Source: Heterohyrax brucei
Taxonomy: Eukaryota > Chordata > Mammalia > Hyracoidea > Procaviidae
Length of the DNA: 64,000 bases
NCBI GenBank assembly: GCA_028571685.1
Contig: CM053164.1
Location: forward strand, 34,708,501-34,772,500
Direction of reading: 5' to 3'
Below, one piece after another: positions 10,506 to 22,834 of this stretch (positions within the stretch are counted from its first letter, which is position 1; each line of letters begins with the position of its first letter). The translations under genes were made by a program, and so were the position numbers. The notes under the pieces are model-generated. The model saw only the letters and a program-made list of their open reading frames with translations, made no database searches and was not told the origin of the DNA.

Positions 10506-12906
10506 TTTTTTTTATTGTGATTGAGTGAAGTATACATTCCAAATCAGTTTTGCATGCCCACTTATCTGCATCTCTTTCTGCTCTCCTTACCCTGTGACAG
10601 CACACTCCTCCTTTGCACACTACAGTTGTCGTATTCTCTTAATAAGTTCCTGTCATCTCCTCTCCACCCTCTTTTCTCCCATCTTGAAACAGACCAGTAG
10701 GACAGCATCCTATAAAGCACAGAGCCATAAAGTACACTCACTACATGGTTACATTGTGTCCCTGAGCCTAGTCCATTTTGTCCAAAGAGTTGACTGCAGT
10801 AGTGTTTTCTAGACAGGGGCAGCAGTAGTTTTAGGGGCCATGCTCCCAGGAGATCCACTGTGCTGTCAGGCCATCCACTGTGATCTTTCAGTAGAGTTCT
10901 TGAGCTGCACCCCTCTTTTTCTCATATTGCCACTGGGACTCAACATTGTGTGTCTTATCACGGCTGTCTTTGGCGGTGGCCAGGTGCCATCTAGTTCTTT
11001 CACTCAAATGTTGAAAAAGTCATGCAGTTCCCAAATATTTTTCCCATTCTGTAGGTGGTCTTTTAACTCCTTGGATGAAGTCGTTGGATGAGCAAAAGTG
11101 TTTGATTCTTAGTAGTTTCCATCTATCTATTTTTCCTTCTGTTGATTGTGCTTTGTTTGTCAGATTTTGAAGTCTGCCTAAGCTGTGTATTAGAAATTTC
11201 ATTGTTGACCCTAATTTTTCTTGAATGATCTTTATCGTTTTAGGTTCAATATTTAGGTATTTGATCCATTTTGAGTTAGTTTTTGTTTGAGGTGTGATAT
11301 ATAGGTCTTGTTTCATTTTTTTTACCACTGGATATGCAACTGTGTTAACACCATTTGTTAAAGATACTGTTTTACTCCACTTTTCAAACTTACGGTCTTT
11401 GTCGAATATCCACCGTTCATAAGATGGCAGCATCTCCAGAGTCTCAACTTTACTCCGCTAGTCTATATGTTTCTGTTTGTACCAGTACCAGGCTGTTGCA
11501 ATTACTGTGTACATGTAATAGGTCAGATAGTGTGAGGCCTCCCACCGTGTTCCTCTTCTTCAGTACTGCTTTGCTTATCTGGGGTTTCTTCCCTGTCGGA
11601 ACAGCAGTGATTTCTTTCTCCACCTCATTAAAAAAAGATGACACTGGAATTTGTACTGGTATTGCATTGTATATGTAGATCACTTTGGCTAAAATAGACG
11701 TTTTCGGAATGTTAAGTCTTTCTATCCCTGAGCGTGGTAGGTTTTTCCATTTCTGTAAGTCTCTTTTGGTTTCTTGCAGTAAGGCCTTGTAGTTCTCTTT
11801 ATACAGGTCTCTTATTTCTCTAGTTAGATTAATTCCTAGATATTTTATCTTCTTAGGGGCTATATTAAATGGCATTGATTTGGTGATTTCTTATTTGATG
11901 ACCTCTTTGTTGGTGTAAAGGAATCCTACTGGTTTACTTATGTTTATCTTATGCCCTGATACTTTGCTGAACTCTTCTACTAGTTCTGGTAGTTTACTTA
12001 AGTATTCTTTAGGATTCTCTATGTATACGATCATATCATCTGCAATAGGGAAATTTTTAATTCTTCTTTGCCAATGCAGATGCCATTTATTTCTTTGTGT
12101 TGTCTAATTGCTCTGTCTAGTACCTCTGGTAGAAAATTGAATAGAAGTAGAGACAGTGGACATCCTTGTATAGTTCTTGTTCTCAAGGGGAATTCTTTCA
12201 GTCTCTCTCCATTCAGGATGATGTAGGTAGTTGGCTTTGTGAAGATGCCCCTTACTGTGTTAAGGAATTTCCCCTATATCCCTATTTACTGAGAACTTTT
12301 AGCATGAAAGGGTGTTGGACTTCATCTAATGCCTTTTCTACATCTATTGACAAAATCAGGTGATTCTTATCCTTTGTGCTATTTATGTGGTTGATCACAT
12401 TAATTATTTTTCTGATCATGAACCAGCCTTTCAGCCCTGGTATAAATCCACCTTAGTCATGAAGAATTATTCTTTTGATCTGTTGTTGAATTCTATTGGC
12501 TAGAATTTTTTTGAAGCCTCATGCATCTAGGTTCATGAGTGATAGTAGTCTGCAATTTTCTTTTGGGAGGGATCTTTCCCTGGCTTTGCTTTCAGGGTTA
12601 TTCCAGTTCCATAGAATGAACTGGGGAGTTTCTGTCCCTTTTTATGCAATGAAGTAGCCTCAGCAATATTGGAGTTAACTCTTCTCTAAAAGTTTGTTAG
12701 AATTCTCTGATGAAGCTATCTAAGCCAGGACTTTTTGTGCTTCGTAGTTTTTGGATGACTGTTTCAGTCTCTACCTTTGCAATGGATTTATTAAGCTGTT
12801 CTACTTCTTGCGATAATCTTGGTAGGTGATATGAATGTAGAAATTTGTCCACTTCCTCTAGGTTTTCAAATCTGTTAGAAAACAGTCCTTTGTACTATTC
12901 TGATAC
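10506..12906 (-). mobile_element. L1 element A, 3' part
   Basis: The 3' end of a nearly full-length minus-strand L1: a T-rich start (poly(A) tail reversed), 3' UTR to about 10990, then ORF2 coding sequence. The 3' UTR joins ORF2 abruptly near 11025, where about 1 kb present in sibling copies (for example 39632-41391) is missing, so this copy has an internal deletion. ORF2 blocks include '[19 protein letters not shown]' (about 11800-11860). The catalytic ADD-coding stretch near 12035 is kept but lies downstream of a one-base loss. It continues at 14548. Confidence 0.9.
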
Positions 12907-12910
12907 TTTT

Positions 12911-14547
12911 TTTTTTTTTTGCTTTTTTGATTTATTTTTTATTTTTTAATTAAAAAGACTGAGTGAAAATGTACATTCCCGTATAACTTTACATGCCCAC
13001 CTATATGCAGCTTCCACTGCTCTCCCTGTCCGGTGACAGCACACTATTCCTCTCTACTCCATACATGTCTCAACCTCCCAACAGCCTCCTTTCCCCTCAT
13101 CTCCACCCACTCTCTCAGCAGGATGATATCCTACAGATGTATAGAACCGTAAAGTACATCCAATATATGGTCACTCTGCATTGCCAAGTCCAATCCATTC
13201 CTGTCCAAAGAGTGGACCTTCGTTATAATTTATGGGTAAGGGCAGCATCAGGGACAGGGGCCATGCTCTCAGGGGAACCCCGAAACCGCTGGACCATCAG
13301 TTGAGGTCTTTTAGTGGCGATCTCATGATGCACCCCTTTTTATTCTTGTGTTGCCAGTGAGACTCCTCTCTGTGAGCTCCATTGTAGCTATCACTGGTAG
13401 TGGCCGGGCACCATCCGGTTCTTCCGGTCCCAAGTTGATGTAGGCACCCACTCTTGTGGGTCTCTCTGTCTTCTAGGTTGTCTTTACCGCATGTCATTTT
13501 GGTCCTCGGTGAGCATCTGTTCCTGCTGAGTTGGCACCATTTGCTGTGTCCTCGGATGGCAGCTTGGAAGCTTTTAAGACCCCAGACGCCACTCACCAAT
13601 GTGGGGTTCAGAGAGCTCTCTTAGCAAAGCACTAGTTGTGCCAATTGGCCTCGATTTTGCCTAAGAGTATGGTCCCCTGCCCCCTGCCCCAGCTACTCTA
13701 TCCTTGCAATATTGAGTTAAGATGGAAGGAGTACTCAAGTTATGCTGAAGACCACTTAATGTTGTTCTTGTTTCCAATGTGTGCTATCACCTCTTTCTCC
13801 CAACCAGATTTCTAGCAACTATCTAAACTAAATCCTCCCCTCTCACCCTCCCTCCCTCCTCTCCCTTGCAGCTGTCAAAGAGTCTTTTCTTCTATACACA
13901 AGTCTGTTTTTGAGATCTTATCATAGAGGTCTCATACAGTATTTGTCCCTTTGTCGCTGACTACTTTCACTCAACATAATGTCTTCCAGTTGAAACCAGG
14001 TTAGGAGATGTTTCCTGGAATCATCGTTATTCTTTATCATTGCGTAGCGCTCCATTGAGTATATGTACCATAGTTTACCTATCCATTCTTCTGTTGTGGG
14101 GCATCTGGGTTGATTCCATCTTTTGGCTATCGTGGACTGTGCTGCGATAAACATTCTGGTGCATGTGTCCATTGGTGTGAAAGGCCTTGATTCTGTAGGA
14201 TATATTCCAAGTAGTAGAATTACTGGGTCAAATGGTATATCAATATGCCTTTTTTTAAGGAAGCGCCACATTGCTTTGCAAACAGCTGGACGATTTTGCA
14301 ACTCCACCAACAGTGTAGGAGCGTTCTACTTTCTCCACAGCCTCTCCAACATTTGCTTTTTTGTGTTTTCTGGATCATGGCCAATCTTACTGGGGTGAGA
14401 TGGTATCTCATTGTCATCTTAATTTGAATTTCTTTAATAACTAAAGATTGTGAACATGTCCGCATGTGTTTTTTGGCTGCCTGGATCTCCTCTTTAGTGA
14501 AATGTCTGTCCATCTCCTTTGCTCATTGCTTAATTGGATGGTGTTAC
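12911..14547 (-). mobile_element. L1 element B, 5'-truncated, nested in L1 A
   Basis: A minus-strand L1 tail inserted in the same orientation into L1 A. It begins with a T-run (reversed poly(A)), carries about 1 kb of 3' UTR, then the ORF2 C terminus, and stops abruptly at about 14547. The sequence 'gatactttt' occurs at 12902-12910 and 14548-14556 as target duplication. Removing the insert joins the L1 A coding sequence in the same way as the contiguous copy C near 27610-27650, which confirms the nesting. Confidence 0.9.
13921..14510 (-). pseudogene. L1 ORF2 C terminus (element B)
   Basis: Two overlapping frames on the minus strand give the C-terminal region of L1 ORF2p: 'RHFTKEEIQAAKKHM', 'YHLTPVRLAMIQK', 'CWRGCGESRTLLHCWWSCK', then 'DPVILLLGIYPTESRPF' and 'NQPRCPTTEEWIGKLW', ending near 'DKYCMRPL'. 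The Cys/His-containing C-terminal segment of ORF2p is therefore visible. A frameshift near 14250-14300 separates the halves. The endonuclease and RT domains are absent because of 5' truncation. Confidence 0.9.
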
Positions 14548-15768
14548 GATACTTTTGATTTCAGTTGGGTTTGCTGTGACATCTCCCATCTTGTTTGTTA
14601 TTCAGGTTATTTGTTTCCTCTCTCGTTTTTCTTTTGTAAGTTTAGCCAGTGATTTATCAATTTTGTTGATCTTTTCAAAGAACTAGTTTTTGGTTTTACT
14701 GGTTTTTTTCAACTGTTCTTCTAGTCTCTAATTCCTTGAGTTCCGCTCTAATCTTTATTCTCTGTTTTCTTCTGGTGCCTGAGGGGTTCCTCTGTTGCTC
14801 ACTTTCTACTTGTTCAAGCTATAATGTTGATTTGTTGATTTGAGTTTTTTCTTCTTCCAAATGTCTGTGTTTATGGAGATAAACTCACCTGTGAGCACTG
14901 CTTTTACTGTACTACATAGGTTCTGGTAGGATGTGTTTTTATTCTCATTTGATTCCATAAATTTCTTTATTTCACCCTTCATTTCTTCTATAGCCCATAG
15001 CTTTTTGAGAAAGGTATTGTTAAGTTTCCATGAGTTTGGATTTCTACTTATGTTTTTCCTGATGTTGATTTCAACTTTTACGGCTCTATGGTCCAAGAAG
15101 TTGCTTTACAATAATTTTATGGTTTGGATTTTGTTGAGACTTGCTTTACATCCTAACATATGGTCTATTCTGGAAAATGTTCTATGTGCTTTGGAGAAGA
15201 AAATGTACTTATTTGTTGATGGGCAAAATGTTTTGTATATGTTGATGAGGTCTAGTTCGTTAATTGTCCCAATAAAATCTTTTGTATCTTTGTTGTGTCT
15301 TTTTCTGGATGATCTGTCTGTTGCTGAAAGTGGAGTGTTGAAGTCTTGAGTTATTACTGTGGAGTTATCCACCTCATTTTTCAATGTTGTCAGTGTTTGT
15401 TCGATGTATTTAGATGCTCTGGTATTGGGTGCATAAGTATTTAATATTGTTATGTCCTTCTGATGAATTAAACCTTGCAACAATAAATAGTAACCATCCT
15501 TGTCAATGACAGTGGATTCTACACTAAAGCCTATCTGAGATTAGTAGTGCCACTCCTGCTCTTCTTTACATGCTCTTGGCTTGGTATATATTTTTTCATC
15601 CTTTGATTTTCAGCTTGTTCACATCTTTGAGTCTTAGGTGTGTTTCTTGTAAGCAACATATAGACTGGCGATATCTTTTGATTCATGATGTCACTCACGC
15701 TCTATTGGAGCATTCAGTCCATTTACATTCAGTGTAATTATTGACAGGTAATTGTTTAGGGCTGTCAT
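14548..15768 (-). pseudogene. L1 ORF2 endonuclease region (element A)
   Basis: ORF2 begins near 15768 ('MTALNNYLSIITLNVNGLN' on the minus strand), the usual start of the APE-type endonuclease. The best preserved frame (15106-15483) shows 'TILNTYAPNTRASKY' and 'VITQDFNTPLS', where intact elements have GDFN; 'SRIDHMLGCKASL' follows. Stops and frameshifts interrupt the domain. In an active element this endonuclease nicks T-rich/A-rich sites to prime cDNA synthesis. Confidence 0.85.
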
Positions 15769-16229
15769 TTTGATGTATTTACTTTTTTGCATTTTTTATG
15801 TTGCTTTTAACATTCTGTTCTGGGTGTTTCTTCTTTATGGGCTGATTTTTTTTTTTTTATCTTTTTCAGTGTTTGTTTTGGGTTTGTTGAGACACCTGTA
15901 TTATGCTCCTTGTTTTGATACATTGCATTCTTATTTAGCTGTGTGGTATCTCTATAATCCCCCTTACTACTCTAAGTTTAAACCAGACTTTAACTTCTGC
16001 CTATCTTTATAAGTTTTTTCTCCACCAGAAAGAGTTATAACTACTCTAACACAGCTCTCTTTTTAGTGTGTGATATCATAGTTTTCATGTTGTGATCACT
16101 GGTTCCCTTCTTTCAATATTGTAGTTTTGATTGAGCTTTGTGACTTCCCTAAGTGATGAGGATTCTGGATGTTGTGTCCTGTTTTGCATCCTTAAGTGCA
16201 CACTTAATGTTTTTGTCTTTCTAAGCACA

Positions 16230-17087
16230 GAGCTTCTTTCAGTATTTCTTGTTATTTTGGTTCGATTTTTACAAAGTCTATAAGTTTCTGTTTATCTGCA
16301 AATGTCTTAATTTCACCATCATAGATGAGAGACAATTTTTCAGGATATATAATACTTGGTTGAAAGTTTTTCTCCTTCAGGACTTTGAATTGGTCATCGC
16401 ACTCCATTCTTGCCAACATCATTTCTGCTGAGAAGTCAGACAGAATTCTGCAGTGCCCGCCTCTGAGAGTCAGCTTTGTTTTAAGCTTTGCTGCTTTTAA
16501 GAGTATCTGTTTTTCACTTTAAGCTTAATTATAATATGTCTTGATGTCTTTCTTTTAAGGTCTCATTTTTGTGGCTTTTGATACACATCTTGGATAGCCA
16601 TGTTTTCTTCTTTCATAATTTCAGGGATGTTTTCTGTCAGAAACTCTACAACAATACTTTCTGTATTTTCATCTTTCCATCCCTGTTCAAGAACTCCAGT
16701 TATCTGTAGATTATTCCTCTTAATAGAGTCTCACATAGTTCTTAATCCTTCTGCATTTTTCTTACTTTTCTTCTCTGATTTCTCTTCATAAGCTAGTAGC
16801 AATTGCTCTATCCTTAAGGTCACTAAATCTGACTTCTACCTCTTCAATTCTGCTCTTTTGCTTTGGATTGAATTGTCTAATTCTATAATTTTGTTATTGA
16901 TCTGTTGGATTTTTCCATTAGTTCAAATAGCTTACTTAATTTTTCATTTTGTTCTGCTGCATGTTGTTTAATCTCTGGGGGGGGGTTCTATACATAATTA
17001 TTTGTATTCTACCTCTGATAGTTTCAGAGAGCCTTCTTCATCTAGGAAGCTTTTTTGTTCCTTATTTTTGGAGTTTTTTGGTGCCAT
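16230..17087 (-). pseudogene. L1 ORF1 (element A)
   Basis: A start codon at 17085-17087 (minus strand) in a good context (accATGg) opens 'MAPKNSKNKE', the usual N terminus of L1 ORF1p. The region then passes through a coiled-coil-like, Glu/Lys/Leu-rich segment, but is broken by many stops. ORF1p is the RNA-binding trimer of the L1 particle. The copy is non-functional. Confidence 0.75.
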
Positions 17088-18153
17088 GGTGGACTGTTTC
17101 TTTAAACAGTTAGCAATGGATTGTTTGTGTTCCATCTAGAATCTGTTCTATTTCTCTGGTGTTACCTCAACAGGAGCTGAGGCATAGTTATAAGAGGGGA
17201 GTTCATCACCAGCCTTCTCTGTGTACTCTAGTAACTGGCCCGAGTGGACTCTCTGTGGTGACAGGGTCTGCCTCCTTCCTGGCAAATATGGCACCCTACT
17301 TACTGAATCACTGGGGGACCATCAGCTGACCCTACAATCAGTGAAGGGTGGAGGAGACACCACTGGGCCTCTCAGCAGTCAATTCTCCTCATGATCTTAT
17401 TTTAAAATGGTACTTACTGCTAAAGGAGAAGCTGTCCAACAGCTGCTGAAAACATTCAGGCCCTCAGGTGTGGCAGGCCCTGCATTCCAGATGACAATGA
17501 AAGCTCCTTGTAGGCTGCTCCTAAATGCTTTGACATGTTTCAAAGTAGGGAGGAGTTGGGGCCTTCTAGCCATCATCGGCCAGGCCCCACCTGTATATCT
17601 AGCCTGGAATCATCTCAAATGTAGCTTTTCTGCTGGAGAAGCACTTGCCAGAGAGGATTTGAGCTTCACTTGATAATGAGCTCCAGCTAAGGCCCCCATC
17701 TGGGTGACCTCACTGTCCAACTGACCAGATGGTGTCCTGCCCAAGCTGCCCTTCCTGCTATGAAACAGCAGAATCTATGGTGCAGCTCAGTCAGTAGCTG
17801 GGCTCTCAATATGTGGTTATCTGATGCACAGTCTCTCTGCTGCACTATACACTATTTACTTAAGCACTACAGTTTGGCATGTTTACCAGTTTGTGTCTAG
17901 TCCACACCTCCCAGGTAACAAGGAAGGTATCAGTACCCTCTCAAACATTGAGTCAGCAGAAGCAGGACTCAATGGCCACTGCCCCATCTATGAGAGGAAA
18001 TTACTCAGTTACAGTGCTTAATCTGACAACACTATACTAGATCCTAGGTCTCCCCAGATGTTCACACTGTTCCATTCAGTTATCATTCCAGGCCTTAGTT
18101 CTCAAAGGGAATTGAGGAGACGTGTGTATAGTCTGCCAGCTTGACCCCAGCCC

Positions 18154-18235
18154 TGTGTATAAATTTTCTAATGAGATATATTTGTGTTACAAAATTTTAC
18201 CTAAAACACAATAACATTTTAAAAATCTCTTATGA
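18154..18235 (+). mobile_element. old L1 3' UTR, right part
   Basis: After the L1 A insertion, 'tttctaatgagatatattt' and the following A/T-rich stretch align with the end of the L1 3' UTR seen near 39110-39170 (there 'ctattgaagaggaaactctt'). It completes the target element that begins near 10100. Confidence 0.5.
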
Positions 18236-19479
18236 ATAATAATTAAGTGAAATTATAAGTCTAAATTGTACAGCTGAAGAAAAGACTGAGGAGATACAAT
18301 AAGTAAACACATTTTTAAAAGATTTGTTATCCTACTTTTAATCACTTAAAAGAAGCCCAGGAAAATAATCTTCTGAAAATCATTTTTAAAAATCTTTTTA
18401 TCTTACTTAGCTAAAAGTCATTTTAAAAATGTAGTGTGTTGAATTAACTATCATTGTAACTATGTAGTAACCAGGCAATCAAGATCAATCAAACACAACC
18501 TAGATCAATCAAACAATCTATTGCTACACTGTCAATTATGACTCCAAAGGGCAATATATAACCCATTGTCACCATACAAGAAAGGTTTTGCTTGCATTTT
18601 TTGTGAATATTTTCAGTTGCCTTTGCATTAAGGAAGAGGTCAGTGCCACCGGAGAACCTAGAGCCAGTTGTGAATTCTCAGCCTCACTGTCTAATTAGAG
18701 GCAGCATATGGAATGTCCACCTTAATTACTTTGGAGCCATTGGGGTACTTTATTAGTCTCAGTTTTTATCTTGTACCTTCATTCATAAAATATATTTCTC
18801 ATGAACTCAATCGTCTTGGAACAGGTCACTGGTCCTGCATGTCCTACTGTCTGTGTGATCTCTCAGCCCCTTAAGAGAAGGTCAAGATTCCTTCGCATAA
18901 TAACACTTTCACGTCTTTTACTACACTAAGAACACCAGAAAAGAGGAGAAAAAAGTAAAACATTATGTTGTCTCTAAGATAAATTAATGTTCTTAATTAG
19001 GAAAAATTGCTTATCTTCATTGAAGCTAAACAATGAATGTTCTTTGTTATTTAGATACATTTGTTGTTTATATAAATTAATCAGCAATTAGTCTCTGGTT
19101 TTCCAGGGAGCAAGAGAAATATGCAACCCAGAGATGTTTTAAAAAGAAAAATAATAATGCTATCTTTGATTGTGAAATTATCATCACATATTCAATTAGA
19201 AGAGAGATATACAGGCCGTGTTAAAGTAAAATATGGTTTCTAGACAGAACAATACTAAATGTAAGGTATGTGTATTGCTGAATAATGTAAAGGCAAGAAG
19301 GATAAAACAAGGAGATAGGCATAAACATGGTAATGCCATCCAATGTGCAGGGTCCTCTCCCAGTGATTCTGGCACAGCAGACAAAAAGCAGACGTTATGG
19401 AGATGGTGTGATGAGTTTGATGTACTTCAACATTTACATCATGTCATTTACTTTCCCTTACTCTAACTTTAATTATACA
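18236..19479. other. unique DNA
   Basis: No repeat family or coding frame can be supported. A 14-base direct repeat 'agatcaatcaaaca' occurs at 18482-18495 and 18502-18515. The interval 18560-18800 has balanced composition and could be old single-copy sequence. Confidence 0.5.
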
Positions 19480-19996
19480 GACCCGTAATCAAAGTCTATG
19501 GAAGCAGCCATCAAGAAAGCAAATGATACTTTGCATTGGCCAAATCTTCAAAAGACCTCTTTAGAGTGTTGGAAAGAAAAATGTTATTTTAAGGACTAAA
19601 GTGTCCTAACCCAAACCATGGTGTTTTTGATAAATAGTAGGGCCAAAGAACTAGTACTTTTGAATTACGGTGTTGAGGAAGAGTACTGGATATGCCATGT
19701 ACTGTCAAAAGACTGAACATTTCTGTCTTGGAAGAAATATAGTCAGACTACTCCTTAAAAGTAAGGATGACAATAATTTTCAATGAATTTTGGACATTTG
19801 TCAGGGTGCACCAGCCCTTGTAGAAGGACATAACACTTTGTGGAGGATAAGCGAAAAAGAGAAAGGTCAACAAAAAGATAGACTGACGTGGCTACAAAAA
19901 ATGGGCACAAGCATACCAGTGGTTACAGTGCAGGGATGGGAGTGTTTTGTTCTGTTGAACTATGAGTTGGAACCGACCTGATAACACCTAACAACA
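19480..19996 (+). mobile_element. RTE LINE, 5'-truncated 3' end
   Basis: A plus-strand RTE tail beginning inside the C-terminal coding part: 'ggaagcagccatcaagaaa' and 'gacctctttagagtgttgg', then a degraded 'PWTAR..' region ('gatatgccatgtactgtc' near 19690). It ends with 'gttggaaccgacctgataa' and 'cacctaacaacaa', the canonical RTE 3' terminus. Only about the last 0.5 kb was copied, or it was truncated later. Confidence 0.85.
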
Positions 19997-20781
19997 ATTC
20001 CATGTTGACAAAGAAAAGTTTGAGTCCTAATTTGTCTTTACAGCTCCCTTGATACTGGAAAGGATGTGCTCCAGGTTGGCTTTTGAAATTATTCACTACC
20101 TGTGTGAATTCAGTTTTTCCAAGCCCTACCTATATTGACAGTGTTTGGATTCTAACTTTTTGTTTCTCTGTTTGCTTATTTAAAGGCAATTTCCATTGGA
20201 GAAGTTGGAAATCAAAGGAGAAGCTGTTGCATTCCCATGATATCTTTCAGCCTTATGCCACCTGATTCAAGCAGGGGCTCTTCCTTGCTCACTTGCTTCC
20301 TAAAATGTTCTTTTGTTATTTTTCAAGGCATAAAATATGTTTGGAAAGAACAGAAACCCAGTCAAAGTGGTTCAATAAAAGGGTCATATTAAAAGGATTC
20401 AGATCTCAAAGCATTCAAGAAAATTGTGACCAGACCTCAGGATTTGTTATCTATTGCCAAAAACCTACAAAATTTAGTGGTTTAAAACAATTATTGTTGC
20501 TTTGTTTTGGGAGATGATGGACTGATCTAGGGAGGCTCAGCGGGTCAGCTCTGCTTAAAGTTGTGGAGGCCTGAGTGACTCCATTACCAGGTACTGATCA
20601 TCCAATAAGCATGGTAAGTATTTAGGACACCAACAAAACAAAGGCAAAAGTTGTACAAAGCAAAGACCCACAGATGTCAGGAAGACAAGACACAAGAAAG
20701 AGCAAGTGCTGCAGTACAAGGAAATTGTCAGGGTACCAGGTGAAACTGTTAACAACTCCAGTGCATAACAATGTGCCTGCT
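19997..20781. other. unassigned; partly repeat-like
   Basis: No gene is seen. At 20440-20600 a phrase close to 'ttgttatctattgccaaaaa' followed by 'tttagtggtttaaaaca' resembles a common ancient mammalian repeat whose family I cannot name with confidence. Confidence 0.4.
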
Positions 20782-21357
20782 GGGAGCAGACCAAGATGGC
20801 AGAGTAGACAAATGTTTCCCAGGACCTCTCTAACAACAAAGACCCCAAAGAACGAATGGATCCAGTACATATGACATCTTATGAGCCCTGCACAGCAAAG
20901 GCAAAGTTGAGAAATTAGACTGAGAAAAGGGGAAAGAAGAATAGCACTGAAAGCACATGCCGGTCAATAGCACTCCATAAACCTGACCTGTCTGGGGGGT
21001 GGGGTACTGGGGTGGTAACAGCTGGGGCCACCAATTGGTAGAAGCAACATCGAGGTTGGTGAGTGTTGCCTTAAGTGGAGGAGGTGGTCCAGAGAATCCA
21101 CTCTCACTTTCAGAGGCAGCAAGAGATGGCACCAGATGTTCAAAAGCTACATTTTTGTATGTAATCTACCACACACAGATCTGAATGTTTCCTTTCGTAT
21201 AGGCCTGTCTCCCTTCTCCCAGTGCTCCCCTCATCCCTCTCTGAAATGTGCTTGGCTTTGGAGCCTGGCACCATTAACTGGGCCAGATATAAAATTCTTT
21301 AAACCTACCCTGAGCCTTTCTCTGAGATCCAGAGGTGGACAGTTTAGCACATTATTG

Positions 21358-21480
21358 AAAGGGAGGAAAGAAAGGGAGGGAGGGAAGGAAGGAAGGAAGA
21401 AGGGCAGGAGGGACGGAGGGAGAGAGGGGAGAAGGGATGGAGGGAAGGGAGGAAGAAATGAAGGAAGGAAGGAAGAAGAG
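21358..21480 (+). repeat. GGAA/GGGA purine tract
   Basis: About 120 bases of nearly pure A/G (gggagg, gaagga, ggaagg units) on the plus strand, followed by a T-run at 21490-21503. It lies in the HAL1 5' region. Confidence 0.9.
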
Positions 21481-21899
21481 CTTGTTGTAATTTTTTTTTT
21501 TTTCCTGCAGACTGCTCTAAGCTAAAAACTCAGGGAAGAATCTGTTCCTTCATATACATTCATATACAAGGGGATATACCAAACTTACAAACACTCAAGG
21601 GTGGCTGTTGGACCTTGTTCTTCTTGGTAGCTACAGCCAGACCCTTGTACTTGTACCTGTTACCATGCTTATCTGGGAGAGTAAGTGAGAGCCTGCACCA
21701 CACACTGTGCCTGTTCTAGTCCTGCTTGCCAATCTAGGACAGAAGGGGAGAGCCTGCGTCACACACTTATTGACCAACCACCAGGACACCTCAGCTGAAA
21801 CCATATAAGAAAAGTAAACTGTACATTTTAAAATAAGAAACTAGGACACAGTAGCCAATCATACCATGAATAACTACAATTTGCTGATGGCTCAGAAAC

Positions 21900-22692
21900 A
21901 GCAATCTGTATCAAAGCACTTAAAGAGATAGACCATGGTCTCTTCAGAAAACTTCCAAAACAAAGAATCAAAATTTTCCAGAGAAAGAGAACTTCCTGGA
22001 ATTACTGAGCTAAAATACAAAAGATTCATATGCAGAACTCTTCAAGAGGTGAGGTAAAATTAAGCAGGGCATAACAACAAGTTAAAACAAGCTGTAAGAA
22101 AGCATTAGTGGCAAGAACTAGAGATTCAGAAAATTAATTAAATAAACTACAGAATTAGACAACTCAAAAGAAAGTCAAAGGAGCAGAACTGAGGCAATGG
22201 AAGGCCAAAATAGTGAGACTGAAGATAAAGCATGTGACATCAACATATTTAAGGAAAAATCAGATGCAAAATTAAAAAAAAATTAAGAAACACTAAGAAT
22301 TATGTGGGACTCTATGAAGAGAAATAGTCTATGAATGATTAGAGTACTAGAAGTGGGGAGGGGTGGTAACTAAAAATACAGAGAGAATTGTCAAAGATTT
22401 GCTGATGGAAAACTTCCTTGATATCTTGAAAGATAAGACTATACCTATCCAAGATGTTCATCAAACTCCACACAAGACGTATCCCAAAAGAAAGACACCA
22501 AGGCATATTATAATCAAAACTAAAGACAATAGCAAAACTAAAGACAAGAACAAATTTTTAACTGTAGTTAGAAATAAGAGGAAAATAATCTACAAAGGAG
22601 AATCAATAAGACTAAGCTCAGACTATTCACTAGAAACCATGCAGGCAAGAAGGCAATGGGAAGACATATTACAAAGCCTTGAAAGAAAATAA
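21900..22692 (+). pseudogene. HAL1 ORF1-like gene remnant
   Basis: Fragmented frames. The last part (22363-22692) gives 'IVKDLLMENFLDILKDK' and ends with 'IIYKGESIRLSSDYSLETMQ' followed by 'ARRQWEDI', the conserved C-terminal domain of L1-type ORF1p. The 'MWDSMKR' motif preceding that domain is visible near 22305. The upstream coiled-coil region has several stops. Confidence 0.7.
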
Positions 22693-22834
22693 GTGTCAGA
22701 CAAAAAGTATATATCCACCAAAACTGTCTCTCAGCTATTATGGTGAAATTAGCACATTCCCAGATAAACAGAAGTTTAGGGGATTGGCAAAAAACAAACC
22801 AAAATTACAAGAAATACTAAAGGGAGTCCATTGA

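Larger units (their letters stand above)
14548..18153 (-). mobile_element. L1 element A, 5' part with full 5' UTR
   Basis: Continuation of L1 A: the ORF2 N-terminal half, the spacer, ORF1 and a 5' UTR of about 1.07 kb ending at 18153 in a G-rich start on the minus strand. The flanks 'tgtgtata(ta)a' left of 10506 and 'tgtgtataaatttt' at 18155-18168 form the target duplication. A plus its missing internal segment would make an element of about 7 kb. The 5' YY1-type site seen in copy C is changed here (CCAGCTTG on the plus strand). Confidence 0.9.
20782..22834 (+). mobile_element. HAL1-type element (half-L1)
   Basis: The start 'ccaagatggcagag' at 20791 is the typical L1/HAL1 5' end with a YY1-type CAAGATGG core. 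A GC-balanced 5' UTR, a purine microsatellite and an ORF1-like region follow. Downstream of ORF1 there is no ORF2. Instead comes 'cccagataaacagaag...' and 'caagaaatactaaagggag' (about 22755-22830), the known 3' part of HAL1. HAL1 elements encode only an ORF1-like protein and depend on L1 for mobility. A MaLR LTR cuts the element at 22835. Confidence 0.7.

Noticed and set aside
18482-18515. Direct repeat pair as CRISPR or iteron
   Set aside because: Only two 14-base copies six bases apart in mammalian DNA; a chance or slippage repeat.
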